DNA of 41,805 bases from positions 1 through 41,805 of IMG/VR virus record IMGVR_UViG_3300011115_000186, one strand, 5' to 3'. The notes beneath the pieces were generated by a model. That model made no database searches. It was not told the origin of the DNA and saw nothing but the letters and a program-made list of their open reading frames with translations. This DNA comes from a virus. Below, in pieces: positions 1 through 9,200 of this stretch. The number at the start of each line of letters is the position of its first letter. Position 1 is the stretch's first letter. The translations under genes were made by a program, and so were the position numbers.

Positions 1-2
1 CT

Positions 3-269
3 CCCAGTCTGACGATGCAGCTTCTTCCGTTGCAGAACTCTGGCTCCGGGTACAACAACCCCAAGTCCGTAGGTGGTACGGACACAACGGCTACCCAGAG
101 CGTAACGGCAACGCAGACCTACCCAATTGACTTGGATACCTTCACGGGTCAGGTCAATATCAGGGTTCGTGGACGGCAAATGTCGATGCGGATTGAGTCT
201 ACTGCGCTGGGTACGCAATGGCAGTTGGGAAGTCCCCGAATAGACCTCAGGCCCGATGGGAAGAGATGA
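3..269 (+). CDS. phage virion structural protein, C-terminal part (5' truncated)
   Basis: The reading frame is open from the left edge (frame starting at base 3) to a TGA at 267-269, so only the last ~88 residues are present and the ATG at 15 need not be the start. The end of the protein carries a basic pattern, RVRGRQMSMRIEST, followed by a short tail with LGSPRIDLRPDGKR. From memory this resembles the C-terminus of podovirus-like virion proteins of the tail or stabilisation type, but I cannot name the family with certainty. It lies 3 bases before the next plus-strand structural gene, which supports a late structural role. The missing N-terminus prevents a firmer call. Confidence 0.6.
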   Translation, partial: PSLTMQLLPLQNSGSGYNNPKSVGGTDTTATQSVTATQTYPIDLDTFTGQVNIRVRGRQMSMRIESTALGTQWQLGSPRIDLRPDGKR

Positions 270-272
270 CCT

Positions 273-656
273 ATGGGAATGCTTGCGTTACGCGCACCTC
301 CTAACCTGCCAAAGCCACCGCAGGAGTACGACCCTGCCTACATGAATCAGTTGCTGAACATCCTGACGTTGTTCTTCAATAACCTGAACTCAGTACAGCA
401 GCTTTCATTGGCGGGGCTAAACTTAAACCTAGATACCTTGCCAACAGACGCAGATTACGATACCCTGCGTGATGGTGATGTTTACAGGGACAGGTTTGAT
501 CCCGTAAATGGGCTTAAAATCAAGGCTCCGATATCCTTTGGTTACCACATGACAGGCGTATTTGCATCAGGCGCAGTCGGTACAGTCGTGCCAAATATTA
601 GCGCAGCCCTATCAGGGGTATCCGCAGCGGGAGCAGCGGGAACGGTAACACCATAA
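273..656 (+). CDS. small Ala/Gly-rich putative virion protein
   Basis: This 127-residue protein sits between structural genes in the same direction, 3 bases after the preceding stop. The N-terminal half is predicted helical and ordinary in composition (YDPAYMNQLLNILTLFFNNL). The C-terminal ~35 residues are rich in Ala, Gly, Val and Ser with a loosely repeated pattern (ASGAVGTV, then AAGAAGTV). Such GxVGTV repeats are seen in phage tail or tail-associated proteins and are likely beta-rich. No catalytic motif, signal peptide or membrane segment is evident. A role in the tail or fibre is inferred from position and composition only. Confidence 0.6.
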   Translation: MGMLALRAPPNLPKPPQEYDPAYMNQLLNILTLFFNNLNSVQQLSLAGLNLNLDTLPTDADYDTLRDGDVYRDRFDPVNGLKIKAPISFGYHMTGVFASGAVGTVVPNISAALSGVSAAGAAGTVTP

Positions 657-669
657 ACAGAGGTCAGAT

Positions 670-3663
670 ATGAGCCTACAACTCGCAGCACAACACTTAG
701 CGTCACAGGGTCGCAACGGCGATAGCACGCTAGTTCACATGACCCCCAGCGAGGTTAAGGGTCTACAAGACTTGGCGCTAATGCACGGTGGGTCGCTAAC
801 AATCAACCCAACTACGGGACTACCTGAAGCTAGCTTCTTATCTAGCATTCTTCCCACTATTGCTGGTTTTGCGCTTAATACATTCATGCCGGGATTTGGG
901 ACTGCGATTGGTGAAATCTTTAGTTTGGGCAGTGCTGCGGGTACTGCGATAGGCGTTGGCGCTATAACAGGTTTGGCTAAAGGTAGTATTTCAGAAGGTT
1001 TGATGGCTGGTATGGGCGCGTATGGCGGTGCTAACTTATCTGAAGGCATGATGGGTGCTGGAGCGCAAGAACTTGGTAAAAATGCAACTTCGCAGTTTGC
1101 TGATGACGTTGGTCATAGGGCGGGAAATCCTGCTGTACCTACTACTGCAAGTGCTTGGGATAAGATTAGTGCTGGTGCTACTAGTGGTCATGTGGGTGAT
1201 TACATGAAAACTATGGGTGGGCCGAGTCTTATGCAGTCTGGTCTTATGGCTGCTTCGCCTATTCTTGCAGATGCAATGGTTCCTACCACAACTAAGGCTC
1301 CTCCTGTACAGAATACGGCGTTTATTCGCCAAAAGATATACGATCCCGGCACAGGCACTTACCGCAGTTTGACTCCCGTAGCCGCTTCGAATTGGGGCAA
1401 TAGGAGCTTTTCTGATGTGTATGCTAATGGTGGCATTATGTCTTCCGATAAAGTTAAGCATTACGCTAATGGTGGTTTTACCAACGAGCAGGTTGCCTCC
1501 TACATAAAGGACAACAAACTGAGTTCCGATGATGCCCGGATTGCTGCGGGTAAGTTTGGTGTAAGCGAAAGCCAGCTTATGCAAGCACAGCAGCTTCTTG
1601 GTTCCGGGGATGCAAACCTGACGGGTGTCAATGCTGCACACAATGCATACCAAGCTGCCGTTGCCGGAAAGCCAGACCTAGTCGCGCAAAATGCAAATTT
1701 TTCAACAGCAAATAATCTAACCACCAGCCCGACAGGAGGAAACTCCAACGCATTCTTAGCTGCTTCTAACACAGCTACAGGCGGGATAGGACTTCCAGCA
1801 CTGGACGCCAATCTTCAAACATATGCAAGAAACGTAAACCCGACTTTTATAAACACATTACCCGGAGCAACGGGAGGGGGTCTGGATTCCTTGGCCGAAA
1901 TACAAACGCGCATCCGTGCTGACATGGCTGCTAATGGCGTAAGCGAAGCGGATATGCAACGCGCTACTGGGCAAACAGTTGCCCAACTTGCTGCAAAGGG
2001 TGTGCCAACGGAATATGGTGTTTTTGATGCCGCTAATGCCTGCCCTGCTGGATACCACTGGGACGCAGGAGCCAAGTCTTGCGTTTTGAATTTTCCTGAA
2101 AAAGTTGATACATTTAATACTGTTACTGATGCTGTTTCTGTACCAAGTATTATAAAGACCCAAGCAGACACCTTTGATTCCGCGCCCACGCTAACGGGAC
2201 AAGCTGCACTTCATCCTGAAATTGCTTCGGGTATGAGTGGCGCAGGCAACGTGGTAACTAACACAAACGGAACAATTACGCAAAGGCCAGATATTCCCGG
2301 TATCCCCGTAGGTGGATTCGTCGGTGCAAAAAACATGCGGGACATCTATGAAACAGGTGGCGGCAGTCTGGGGTACACCTCACCGACTCCTACTTCCTAT
2401 CAAGCTTTAGAAGATGAATATTCTAGGTCGGCTAATCAACAAGCCATACTGGACTATATGCAGGGCAAGCCGGGAGCTAAGTATCCCACTAGGCCAATTA
2501 TTGAAGGTGGTGGAGAAATCTCTAAATCATATAAAGAGATGCAAGGGTATCCTGCAAGTTCTAATAAACAATGGAATTACGATCCTAAGACGCAGCAATA
2601 CTCTAAGAACCGTGATTATGTGCCAATGAATCGGGATAAGGGGGGCGATCCTGTATATGGTATGTCCTTGAATGCTGTCAAAAAGGCATACACTGATCAG
2701 GCAGTGACCGATGCTGATCTTTTTACATGGATGAATACGCAAGACCTTACGCCACAGGATCTTTCGGATGCGCTAGGTATCCCCTTGTCTGCTGTCATGG
2801 CTAAGTTTGGTACTAAGAAAGTAGCCGCCGATGGTGGAATGATGTATGCTAAAGGTGGTGTTGTTACTAAAGATGCTGATGGTGTAGAACATAAGGTAAT
2901 GGACAACGGCACGGCTTGGATCAGGCGCAATCCGTTCATGGCATGGGAGCGTGACTTTAACTATTCGATGTCTGACCCGTACGCAAGCTCGTCAACGATT
3001 AAAGGGGGAGATGCATCGGGCGGCTCTCCTTCCCCCAGTCTTGGTAGAGACAACGGGACTTATAGCGGGTTGACTGGGCCAGATAGCGTATTTGGACAAG
3101 ACCCGTCTAAGGTAGGCGTTTCGGATCTGAGCGACTATGGTGGGTTACCCGGAGCAAGCGTAGCTTCGCAAACTGGCCCTGCTACAGGTACAACAGGTGG
3201 TACTCCGGCAGATGCACAAGGACTTGGTGGGCCAGCCCCCGGCGCTCCCGGTGGCCCTGACGCTGGTAATCCAGACGGCGCTGATGGCGCTGGCCCCGGT
3301 AGTGCTGGCCCCGGTAGCGATGGCTCCGGTGAAGCTAATGGAGGTGTGATTGGGCGCTATCCGTCGCATGGTGAGGGAACCCTTGGCTCTTACTCTGATG
3401 GTGGTCGCTTATTGCGTGGCCCCGGCGACGGTGTATCTGACTCAATTCCTGCGACAATAGGTGGTCGGCAACCTGCTCGACTTGCAGATGGTGAATTTGT
3501 GGTTCCTGCGCGTATCGTGTCTGAACTTGGTAATGGCTCCACGGAAGCTGGAGCGCGTAAACTTTACGCAATGCTAGATCGTATTCAAGCACATCGTGGC
3601 AAATCAGTTGGCAAAGGCAAGGTAGCCGTTAATAGCCGTGCTGATAAATTTCTTCCCGCATAA
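670..3663 (+). CDS. large Gly/Ala-rich virion protein with GG-motif segments
   Basis: This is a 997-residue low-complexity protein whose ATG is preceded by GAGG. Residues ~55-135 are hydrophobic and Gly/Ala-rich. The middle is rich in Asn, Thr, Ser and Gly. The region ~800-900 is almost entirely Gly, Pro, Ala, Asp and Ser and is probably disordered. Short motifs recur: YANGGIM, YANGGF, YAKGGVV and YSDGGRLL. Near the C-terminus there is ADGEFVVPARIV followed by SELGNGS and a basic helical tail. A DGEFVVPA/LGNGS ending is familiar from uncharacterised virion proteins of aquatic phages, where it is often annotated as tail fibre or internal protein; that is recollection, not a search. It is followed 9 bases later by another GG-motif protein. 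Confidence 0.65.
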   Translation: MSLQLAAQHLASQGRNGDSTLVHMTPSEVKGLQDLALMHGGSLTINPTTGLPEASFLSSILPTIAGFALNTFMPGFGTAIGEIFSLGSAAGTAIGVGAITGLAKGSISEGLMAGMGAYGGANLSEGMMGAGAQELGKNATSQFADDVGHRAGNPAVPTTASAWDKISAGATSGHVGDYMKTMGGPSLMQSGLMAASPILADAMVPTTTKAPPVQNTAFIRQKIYDPGTGTYRSLTPVAASNWGNRSFSDVYANGGIMSSDKVKHYANGGFTNEQVASYIKDNKLSSDDARIAAGKFGVSESQLMQAQQLLGSGDANLTGVNAAHNAYQAAVAGKPDLVAQNANFSTANNLTTSPTGGNSNAFLAASNTATGGIGLPALDANLQTYARNVNPTFINTLPGATGGGLDSLAEIQTRIRADMAANGVSEADMQRATGQTVAQLAAKGVPTEYGVFDAANACPAGYHWDAGAKSCVLNFPEKVDTFNTVTDAVSVPSIIKTQADTFDSAPTLTGQAALHPEIASGMSGAGNVVTNTNGTITQRPDIPGIPVGGFVGAKNMRDIYETGGGSLGYTSPTPTSYQALEDEYSRSANQQAILDYMQGKPGAKYPTRPIIEGGGEISKSYKEMQGYPASSNKQWNYDPKTQQYSKNRDYVPMNRDKGGDPVYGMSLNAVKKAYTDQAVTDADLFTWMNTQDLTPQDLSDALGIPLSAVMAKFGTKKVAADGGMMYAKGGVVTKDADGVEHKVMDNGTAWIRRNPFMAWERDFNYSMSDPYASSSTIKGGDASGGSPSPSLGRDNGTYSGLTGPDSVFGQDPSKVGVSDLSDYGGLPGASVASQTGPATGTTGGTPADAQGLGGPAPGAPGGPDAGNPDGADGAGPGSAGPGSDGSGEANGGVIGRYPSHGEGTLGSYSDGGRLLRGPGDGVSDSIPATIGGRQPARLADGEFVVPARIVSELGNGSTEAGARKLYAMLDRIQAHRGKSVGKGKVAVNSRADKFLPA

Positions 3664-3672
3664 GGACAAATC

Positions 3673-6204
3673 ATGGCTGACCCAACGACAGTAACGCAGT
3701 ACCAGACTGGCTTTGCTCCAGAGATTGCTCCTTATGCACAAGACCTATTGGGGCAAGCGCAAGGTGTAACTGATACAATCGCAAATCCGTATCAGGTATA
3801 TCAAGGGGAGCGGCAAGCTGCGTTTACCCCAATGCAGATGCAGTCGTATAAGAATGCGGCAATGATGCAGACGGCTCCCCAGTTGCAAGATGCAACGGCT
3901 ATGGCGGGGCTTGCCGGGATGGGGGCGCTCAATACAAACTTTACATACAACCCGTACTCAGCATCGCAGGTAAATGCAGGGCAACTAAGCAACTACCAGA
4001 TGGGTGCGCCATCTTCCGTAAACACACAATCGTGGACTGATCCGGGCATGGCCCAGAGCTTCATGAACCCGTACCAGCAGAATGTTACGGACATAGGACT
4101 GCGTAAAGCGAACGAGCAAGCTGGAGTGGCTGGAGCGCAACGTGGTGCGCAAGCTGCGGCTTCTGGAGCCTTTGGGGGTTCCCGTCAAGCCATAGGAGAT
4201 GTGGCAGCGGCATCAGGTCTGCGTCAGCAGTTGGGTGATATTCAAGCGCAGGGTAGCAACGCTGGATACATGTCGGGCATGGGTCAGTTCAACGCCCAGC
4301 AAGCAGCTAACCTTCAGGCGCAGCAAGCCAATCAACAGGCAGGATTGACCGCTGGAGGACAGAATCTTAACGCCATGCTTGGCGTACAGCAGTTGGGTTC
4401 CGGGCAAGCCTTACAAGCACAGTTGGCTAATCAACAAGCACAGCAAAGTGCAGCGCAACTAAATGCACAGCAGGGTCAGTTCGGTGCGGGGCTTGGACTC
4501 CAAGGACTTCAGACTGCTATGACCGGAGCGAACACGCTAGGCAATTTAGGCCAGACGCAGTATGGTCAGAACATAGGTATTAACCAACTACAGAACCAGC
4601 TTGGTACGCAGCAGCAGGGGCAGTACCAGAACATGGTGAACAATCAGTACCAAGATTTCTTGGGCGCTCAGAACTACCCGTACAAGCAACTGGGCTTTAT
4701 GTCCGATATGTTGCGCGGCCTTCCCCTGTCTACACAGGGCAGTTCCGTATATGGGGGCACGGGAAACACCGCTGCGCAACTGCTCGGTACTGGATTAAAC
4801 ATAGCTAGTGGTGCTGGAGCATTTGGTACACCTACTAAGGCTGAAGGTGGTGTGATAAATGGCTACGCAGAGGGCGGGATGCCAATAAGTAGGCCCACTG
4901 AGCAGAAGCTTACTAGTATGATGGATGGTCTGTCTGATCAACAACTTCAGCAGATTCTCCAACGCCCAACTTCCCTAGCTGAGTTTAAGCAGGCTCAAGA
5001 AGAAATTGCGTTCCGTACTTCAACTCGCGGAGCAGGTATTGCCAGTGCGCTACCTAACCCAGAATCTCAAGTCAATATGGCTGGCGGCGGTGGGATCATT
5101 GCGTTTGCAGATGAAGGACTAGTACCCCCGGCAGAAGTATCAGAAACCGCAATTGGTAAGTGGATGCGGGAGCGAAAGGAAAATTTAACCGCAGAAAGAG
5201 AAAAAAAACAGCAGCAAATAAAACTTGGTGAACAAAGAGTTGCTGCTATAGTTCCTCCGTGGGAGTCTGTTACGCCCAGCGAAAGGGCGGCAAGGGAAGC
5301 AAAGGTAAGTGCTATAGAAGCAAAACAAAATCCTGTAAGCGAATGGGATACTTTAGAACCAAATTCTGTAGGGCTACCACCTGTCTCACGCCCACAACCC
5401 AAGCTAAAAGCCAAGCCAGCACCTACGGCTGGAAAAGGCATATCTTCCGCGCTTGATAGTCTATCTGCGCAATCGGGTGAGTCACGAGAGAATTTAGATA
5501 CAGCGTTTGATAGGATTTACGGGAAGCTGCGCGAGTCCAGTAAGGCTGATCTTGATGAGCTTCACAACGCAATGAAGGAATACGCCAAGCGCCCAGATGA
5601 GATCAGGGCCAATTCGATGAACGCTATGATTGGTAAGTTTGGCGCTGCTTTGGCAAAGTCTGGTTCTAAACCGGGAGCTACATTCTTGGGTTCTTTAGCT
5701 GAAGGATCGGCTGCTATACCTGAGTCTATGGCTGAGACAGATAAGCTGGTGCGGGAGGCACAGGACATGAACATCAAGGCTAAGGAAGCCGATGCTAGGT
5801 TTAGAATTAGCTTAAATAGAGGCGACAAAACTGCTGCGATGCAGGAACTTTCAATTAAACGTCAATTGGAACAAGGACAAGCTTCCCTTGTTGAACAGAT
5901 TAGATCTAACAAAGCGACAGAAGAACTTAAAGGCCGACAAATTGCTGCTACTACTGCGCGGTATGCTGCTGCTGCGGGTTCAAAACAGTCCGCGCCTATT
6001 CTTACTGCTTTTGGAAAGGCAGATGATAGGGCTGAAAAAATGACTAAAAACTATCGGGCTACTCCAGTAGGTATGCAAGATAAGCGTTCTGATACTGAAA
6101 TTTTTAGAGGGTATCGAAAAATGTTTAGAGAGTCAATAACTTCAGGTATAGGATTTGGGCCTACTGGTGAAGTATCTGATGTTGATGACACTGATGAAGG
6201 TTAA
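3673..6204 (+). CDS. Gln/Ala-rich virion protein with GGIIAFADEG motif
   Basis: This is an 843-residue protein with an AAGGAC ribosome site. Residues ~70-340 are dominated by Gln, Ala, Asn and Gly with many AQQAN-type repeats. Around residue 395 there is AEGGVINGYAEGGM, and near 470 there is MAGGGGIIAFADEG, a motif type shared with the upstream 997-aa protein and common in virion proteins of environmental phages. A Lys/Glu-rich helical stretch follows at ~495-520, then further predicted helices, and the protein ends in the acidic VSDVDDTDEG. No enzyme motif is visible. A structural role, perhaps as an internal or ejection protein, is inferred from its position directly before the giant protein (2-base gap). 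Confidence 0.65.
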   Translation: MADPTTVTQYQTGFAPEIAPYAQDLLGQAQGVTDTIANPYQVYQGERQAAFTPMQMQSYKNAAMMQTAPQLQDATAMAGLAGMGALNTNFTYNPYSASQVNAGQLSNYQMGAPSSVNTQSWTDPGMAQSFMNPYQQNVTDIGLRKANEQAGVAGAQRGAQAAASGAFGGSRQAIGDVAAASGLRQQLGDIQAQGSNAGYMSGMGQFNAQQAANLQAQQANQQAGLTAGGQNLNAMLGVQQLGSGQALQAQLANQQAQQSAAQLNAQQGQFGAGLGLQGLQTAMTGANTLGNLGQTQYGQNIGINQLQNQLGTQQQGQYQNMVNNQYQDFLGAQNYPYKQLGFMSDMLRGLPLSTQGSSVYGGTGNTAAQLLGTGLNIASGAGAFGTPTKAEGGVINGYAEGGMPISRPTEQKLTSMMDGLSDQQLQQILQRPTSLAEFKQAQEEIAFRTSTRGAGIASALPNPESQVNMAGGGGIIAFADEGLVPPAEVSETAIGKWMRERKENLTAEREKKQQQIKLGEQRVAAIVPPWESVTPSERAAREAKVSAIEAKQNPVSEWDTLEPNSVGLPPVSRPQPKLKAKPAPTAGKGISSALDSLSAQSGESRENLDTAFDRIYGKLRESSKADLDELHNAMKEYAKRPDEIRANSMNAMIGKFGAALAKSGSKPGATFLGSLAEGSAAIPESMAETDKLVREAQDMNIKAKEADARFRISLNRGDKTAAMQELSIKRQLEQGQASLVEQIRSNKATEELKGRQIAATTARYAAAAGSKQSAPILTAFGKADDRAEKMTKNYRATPVGMQDKRSDTEIFRGYRKMFRESITSGIGFGPTGEVSDVDDTDEG

Positions 6205-6206
6205 AC

Positions 6207-9200
6207 ATGGCAACTTATCAGGTTAAAGGCCCAGACGGTAAGTATCATGGATTTCAAGGCCCAGAAGGGTTACCAGCTAATCTGGTAAATTTACTTGCCC
6301 AAGACTTTTTTGAGCCTGCTGAAGAAGTAGCTCCTCCCCCGCCAGCACCTGTAGGTGAGTCTGGGTTTCTGCCGTCCGTGTACCGTGGAGGGCGTGGGGT
6401 TGCTTCACTGCTTACTGATGTGCTTCCCGCTATGGCTGCAAAGGCTGTGGGACAGGATGAGTATGCAACTAAGAAGTTGGTGCAAGCTGCTGCGTACCAG
6501 AAAGAAACTGAACAAAAGTATCCCGCTGAAGTACCATCCTATACCAACATAACTGGTGTCGGAACCGCACTTACTTACCTAAAGGAAGCCGTAGGGGAAG
6601 CTATTCCTTCGATGATTCCCAGTCTACTTACTGGTGGCATGGCGTCTATTGCAGCGCGTCCCGCCATAAAAGCGGCGATGACTGTAGCTACTGAGGTAGC
6701 TGAACGGGAAGTAGCTAAGGCAGCAGCTAAGAATATTCTTACACAAGAGTCGCTTGAAGGAATTAAGAAGTTTGCCATTGATGCTGGTGCTAAGGAAGCC
6801 CAGAAGATAGCCCTGACTTACGATGCCACGGGTGCATTGGTTGGCTCGGCGCTTCAGAATATACCTGATGTATACCAGAATGTATATGACAAGACGGGTA
6901 AGCAAGATCTAGGTACAGCCCTAGCTTTCGGTGGGTTCAATGCTGTACTGGATGCAGTAACTCCGTTTAATATTCTTCGCAAGATGCGCACATCTGGCAT
7001 AGAGCCAGAGCAGTTGATTGGCGCATGGTACAAACGTGGCGCTTTGGGTGCGTTGGAAGGGTTTGCAACGGAGGGTAGTACCGAAGCATTGCAGGAGATG
7101 TCTTCAGTTGCCGCTGAGAACCTTGTGGCTAGGCATGGTGAGTTCTTTAATCGTGAGAACTTTGTTAGGTTTGTAGACGCTGGACTCAAGGGTGGTCTAG
7201 GCGGTGGCGTTATTACGGGTGCTACTAACGTGGCATTTGGCAAAGGAGAACCCAAAGCCCCGGAGGTTGTTGCCCCGGTTACTGAGGAAGAAGCCCCTCC
7301 TGCTGTTGCTGGAACCACTGCCCCCGTTGCTCCTCTAACACCGGGCGAACAAGACTTTGAGATTAACGCACCGGGGTTTGTACCCGCAGGCACAGTTACC
7401 ACTGCGCTGACGCCTGAACAAGCTACGCTCAAAACAGAGATTGATGCGCTTAAGGTTGAAAATGAAGCGCGTAGAGTTAGTTTAGAAAAAGCCCCCCTGC
7501 CTACAGAAAAGGGACAGGCAGCTAGGCTAGCTAAGTATGTAGCTACGATTGAAGAGATTAAACAGAAAGAAATCCAGCTAGCCGCACTACCTACAACTCA
7601 GCCAGCATTAGAAGATGTACCAGAACTAGGAGCCGCAAATGCTACAGAACTTGGATCAGAAGTTAGTGGAGCAGGCATTCCTATATCTGGAAAACCCGAT
7701 ACAGGAGTCACCACCGAAGGAACTCCGACACCTGAACGATCTGGAGTGGTTTCTACTGGACAGGATGCTCCAGTCATTGATACAGGAAAAGAACAGCCAG
7801 CCTCTACAGTAATTACTGAAGAGCAAATTGCTGCTGCGCCTACGCCGCCTGTAGAAGTAGGATTAATAAAGAAAGTAGCCTTCGATATTCTTGAAGCTGC
7901 GCCCAAGGTGCTGACCCCTGCGGAACTACAGAAGCAGCTACTACAACCGGATACCGCTGCAAAGTGGACAACAGATAAAGAGCCTGTACTAAGCCTGAAA
8001 GAAACTGCGGGGCTGATAAATGCCATCATGCCGTCGTTGACCCCCAAGGTTAAAGCAAAAGCGGCAACGGTGACACCACTTGCTAGGCCAAGCAAGGCTG
8101 CAATCAATGAAGATATTGCTAAGTATGAAAAACAAATAGGTACTGAGTACGATAAAGAATATAAAGAATACTCAGATAAAAATGGAGCATACAACTTATT
8201 GCAATGGGGAGATTTACCTAGAGATGCAAAAGATGTGTTTCTTAATAAGGTAACAGAAAATACCCCGGAAGAACGCAGTAAAGGTTTTGCAGTTTTAACT
8301 AGCTATATTAGTAAGGTCAGGGAAGCCCAGCTAGAAACCTCTGAGGATAAAGGACTTCCAGCACCAGCAAAACTAAAAGCAGATGTAGTAGCAGGTAAGT
8401 ATGAGCGTAATCGCCATACATATCAATATAGAGATAGACTTACATACCCCTCATGGGATCAGCTTACTACAGAACAGCGCGAGATATTTGAAAATAAACT
8501 TAACGAAGAAGCTCCTAAGCATAAAAAGTCTAAGGAGCCAATGGTTAGTAAGGCAAATGCTGAACATGAAGACACAGCATTTAAAGCAGTATCAGACCAT
8601 CTAGTTAATGAGGGTTATGTAGCCAAGCCGGGGGTTACATACGGTGAGGTTCGGGAAGCACAACTTAAGCAACAAGAAGCTAAAAGACTTACGGACATAC
8701 AGAAAGAACGTGCCGTAGAAGAACCTAAATCTGAAACAGAGTACTCTGCCAAATGGGAATACAAAGCAAATGAAGAGTACATACCTAAATTTACAGATGA
8801 AGAGTTAAATAAAACCGCGCCTAACTCTGCGCCTATCCATGATGCAAAGATAAAGTTTCTACCTGATAATATAGTTACGGCAATTAAAAGCGGAAATCTA
8901 CAGCCTTTATTAGATCATCTCAGAATCCGTACTCCTATTAAAGTATCTGACGTTGTAAGTAAGATTGTTGCTCAACGGATGTATGAGTTAGTTAAAGATG
9001 TCAAAATTAAATTTGTAGATAAATTAAATAAAAACCATATAGCCGAATACGATGCGGTTTTTAATACTATATTTGTTACATCTAGTGGGCTTAATGAATA
9101 CACAATGCAGCATGAGTTAGTTCATGCGGCTACCGTAAAGATACTTGATCTGTATATAAACCGTAAAGGAGTTGGGCTTACAGCAGAACAGAAACAAGCA

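Noticed and set aside
1036-2189. Long minus-strand frames (205, 103 and 124 aa) inside the 997-aa virion gene
   Set aside because: They are shadows of a Gly/Ala-rich gene, without start signals. Their composition mirrors the codons of the sense strand.
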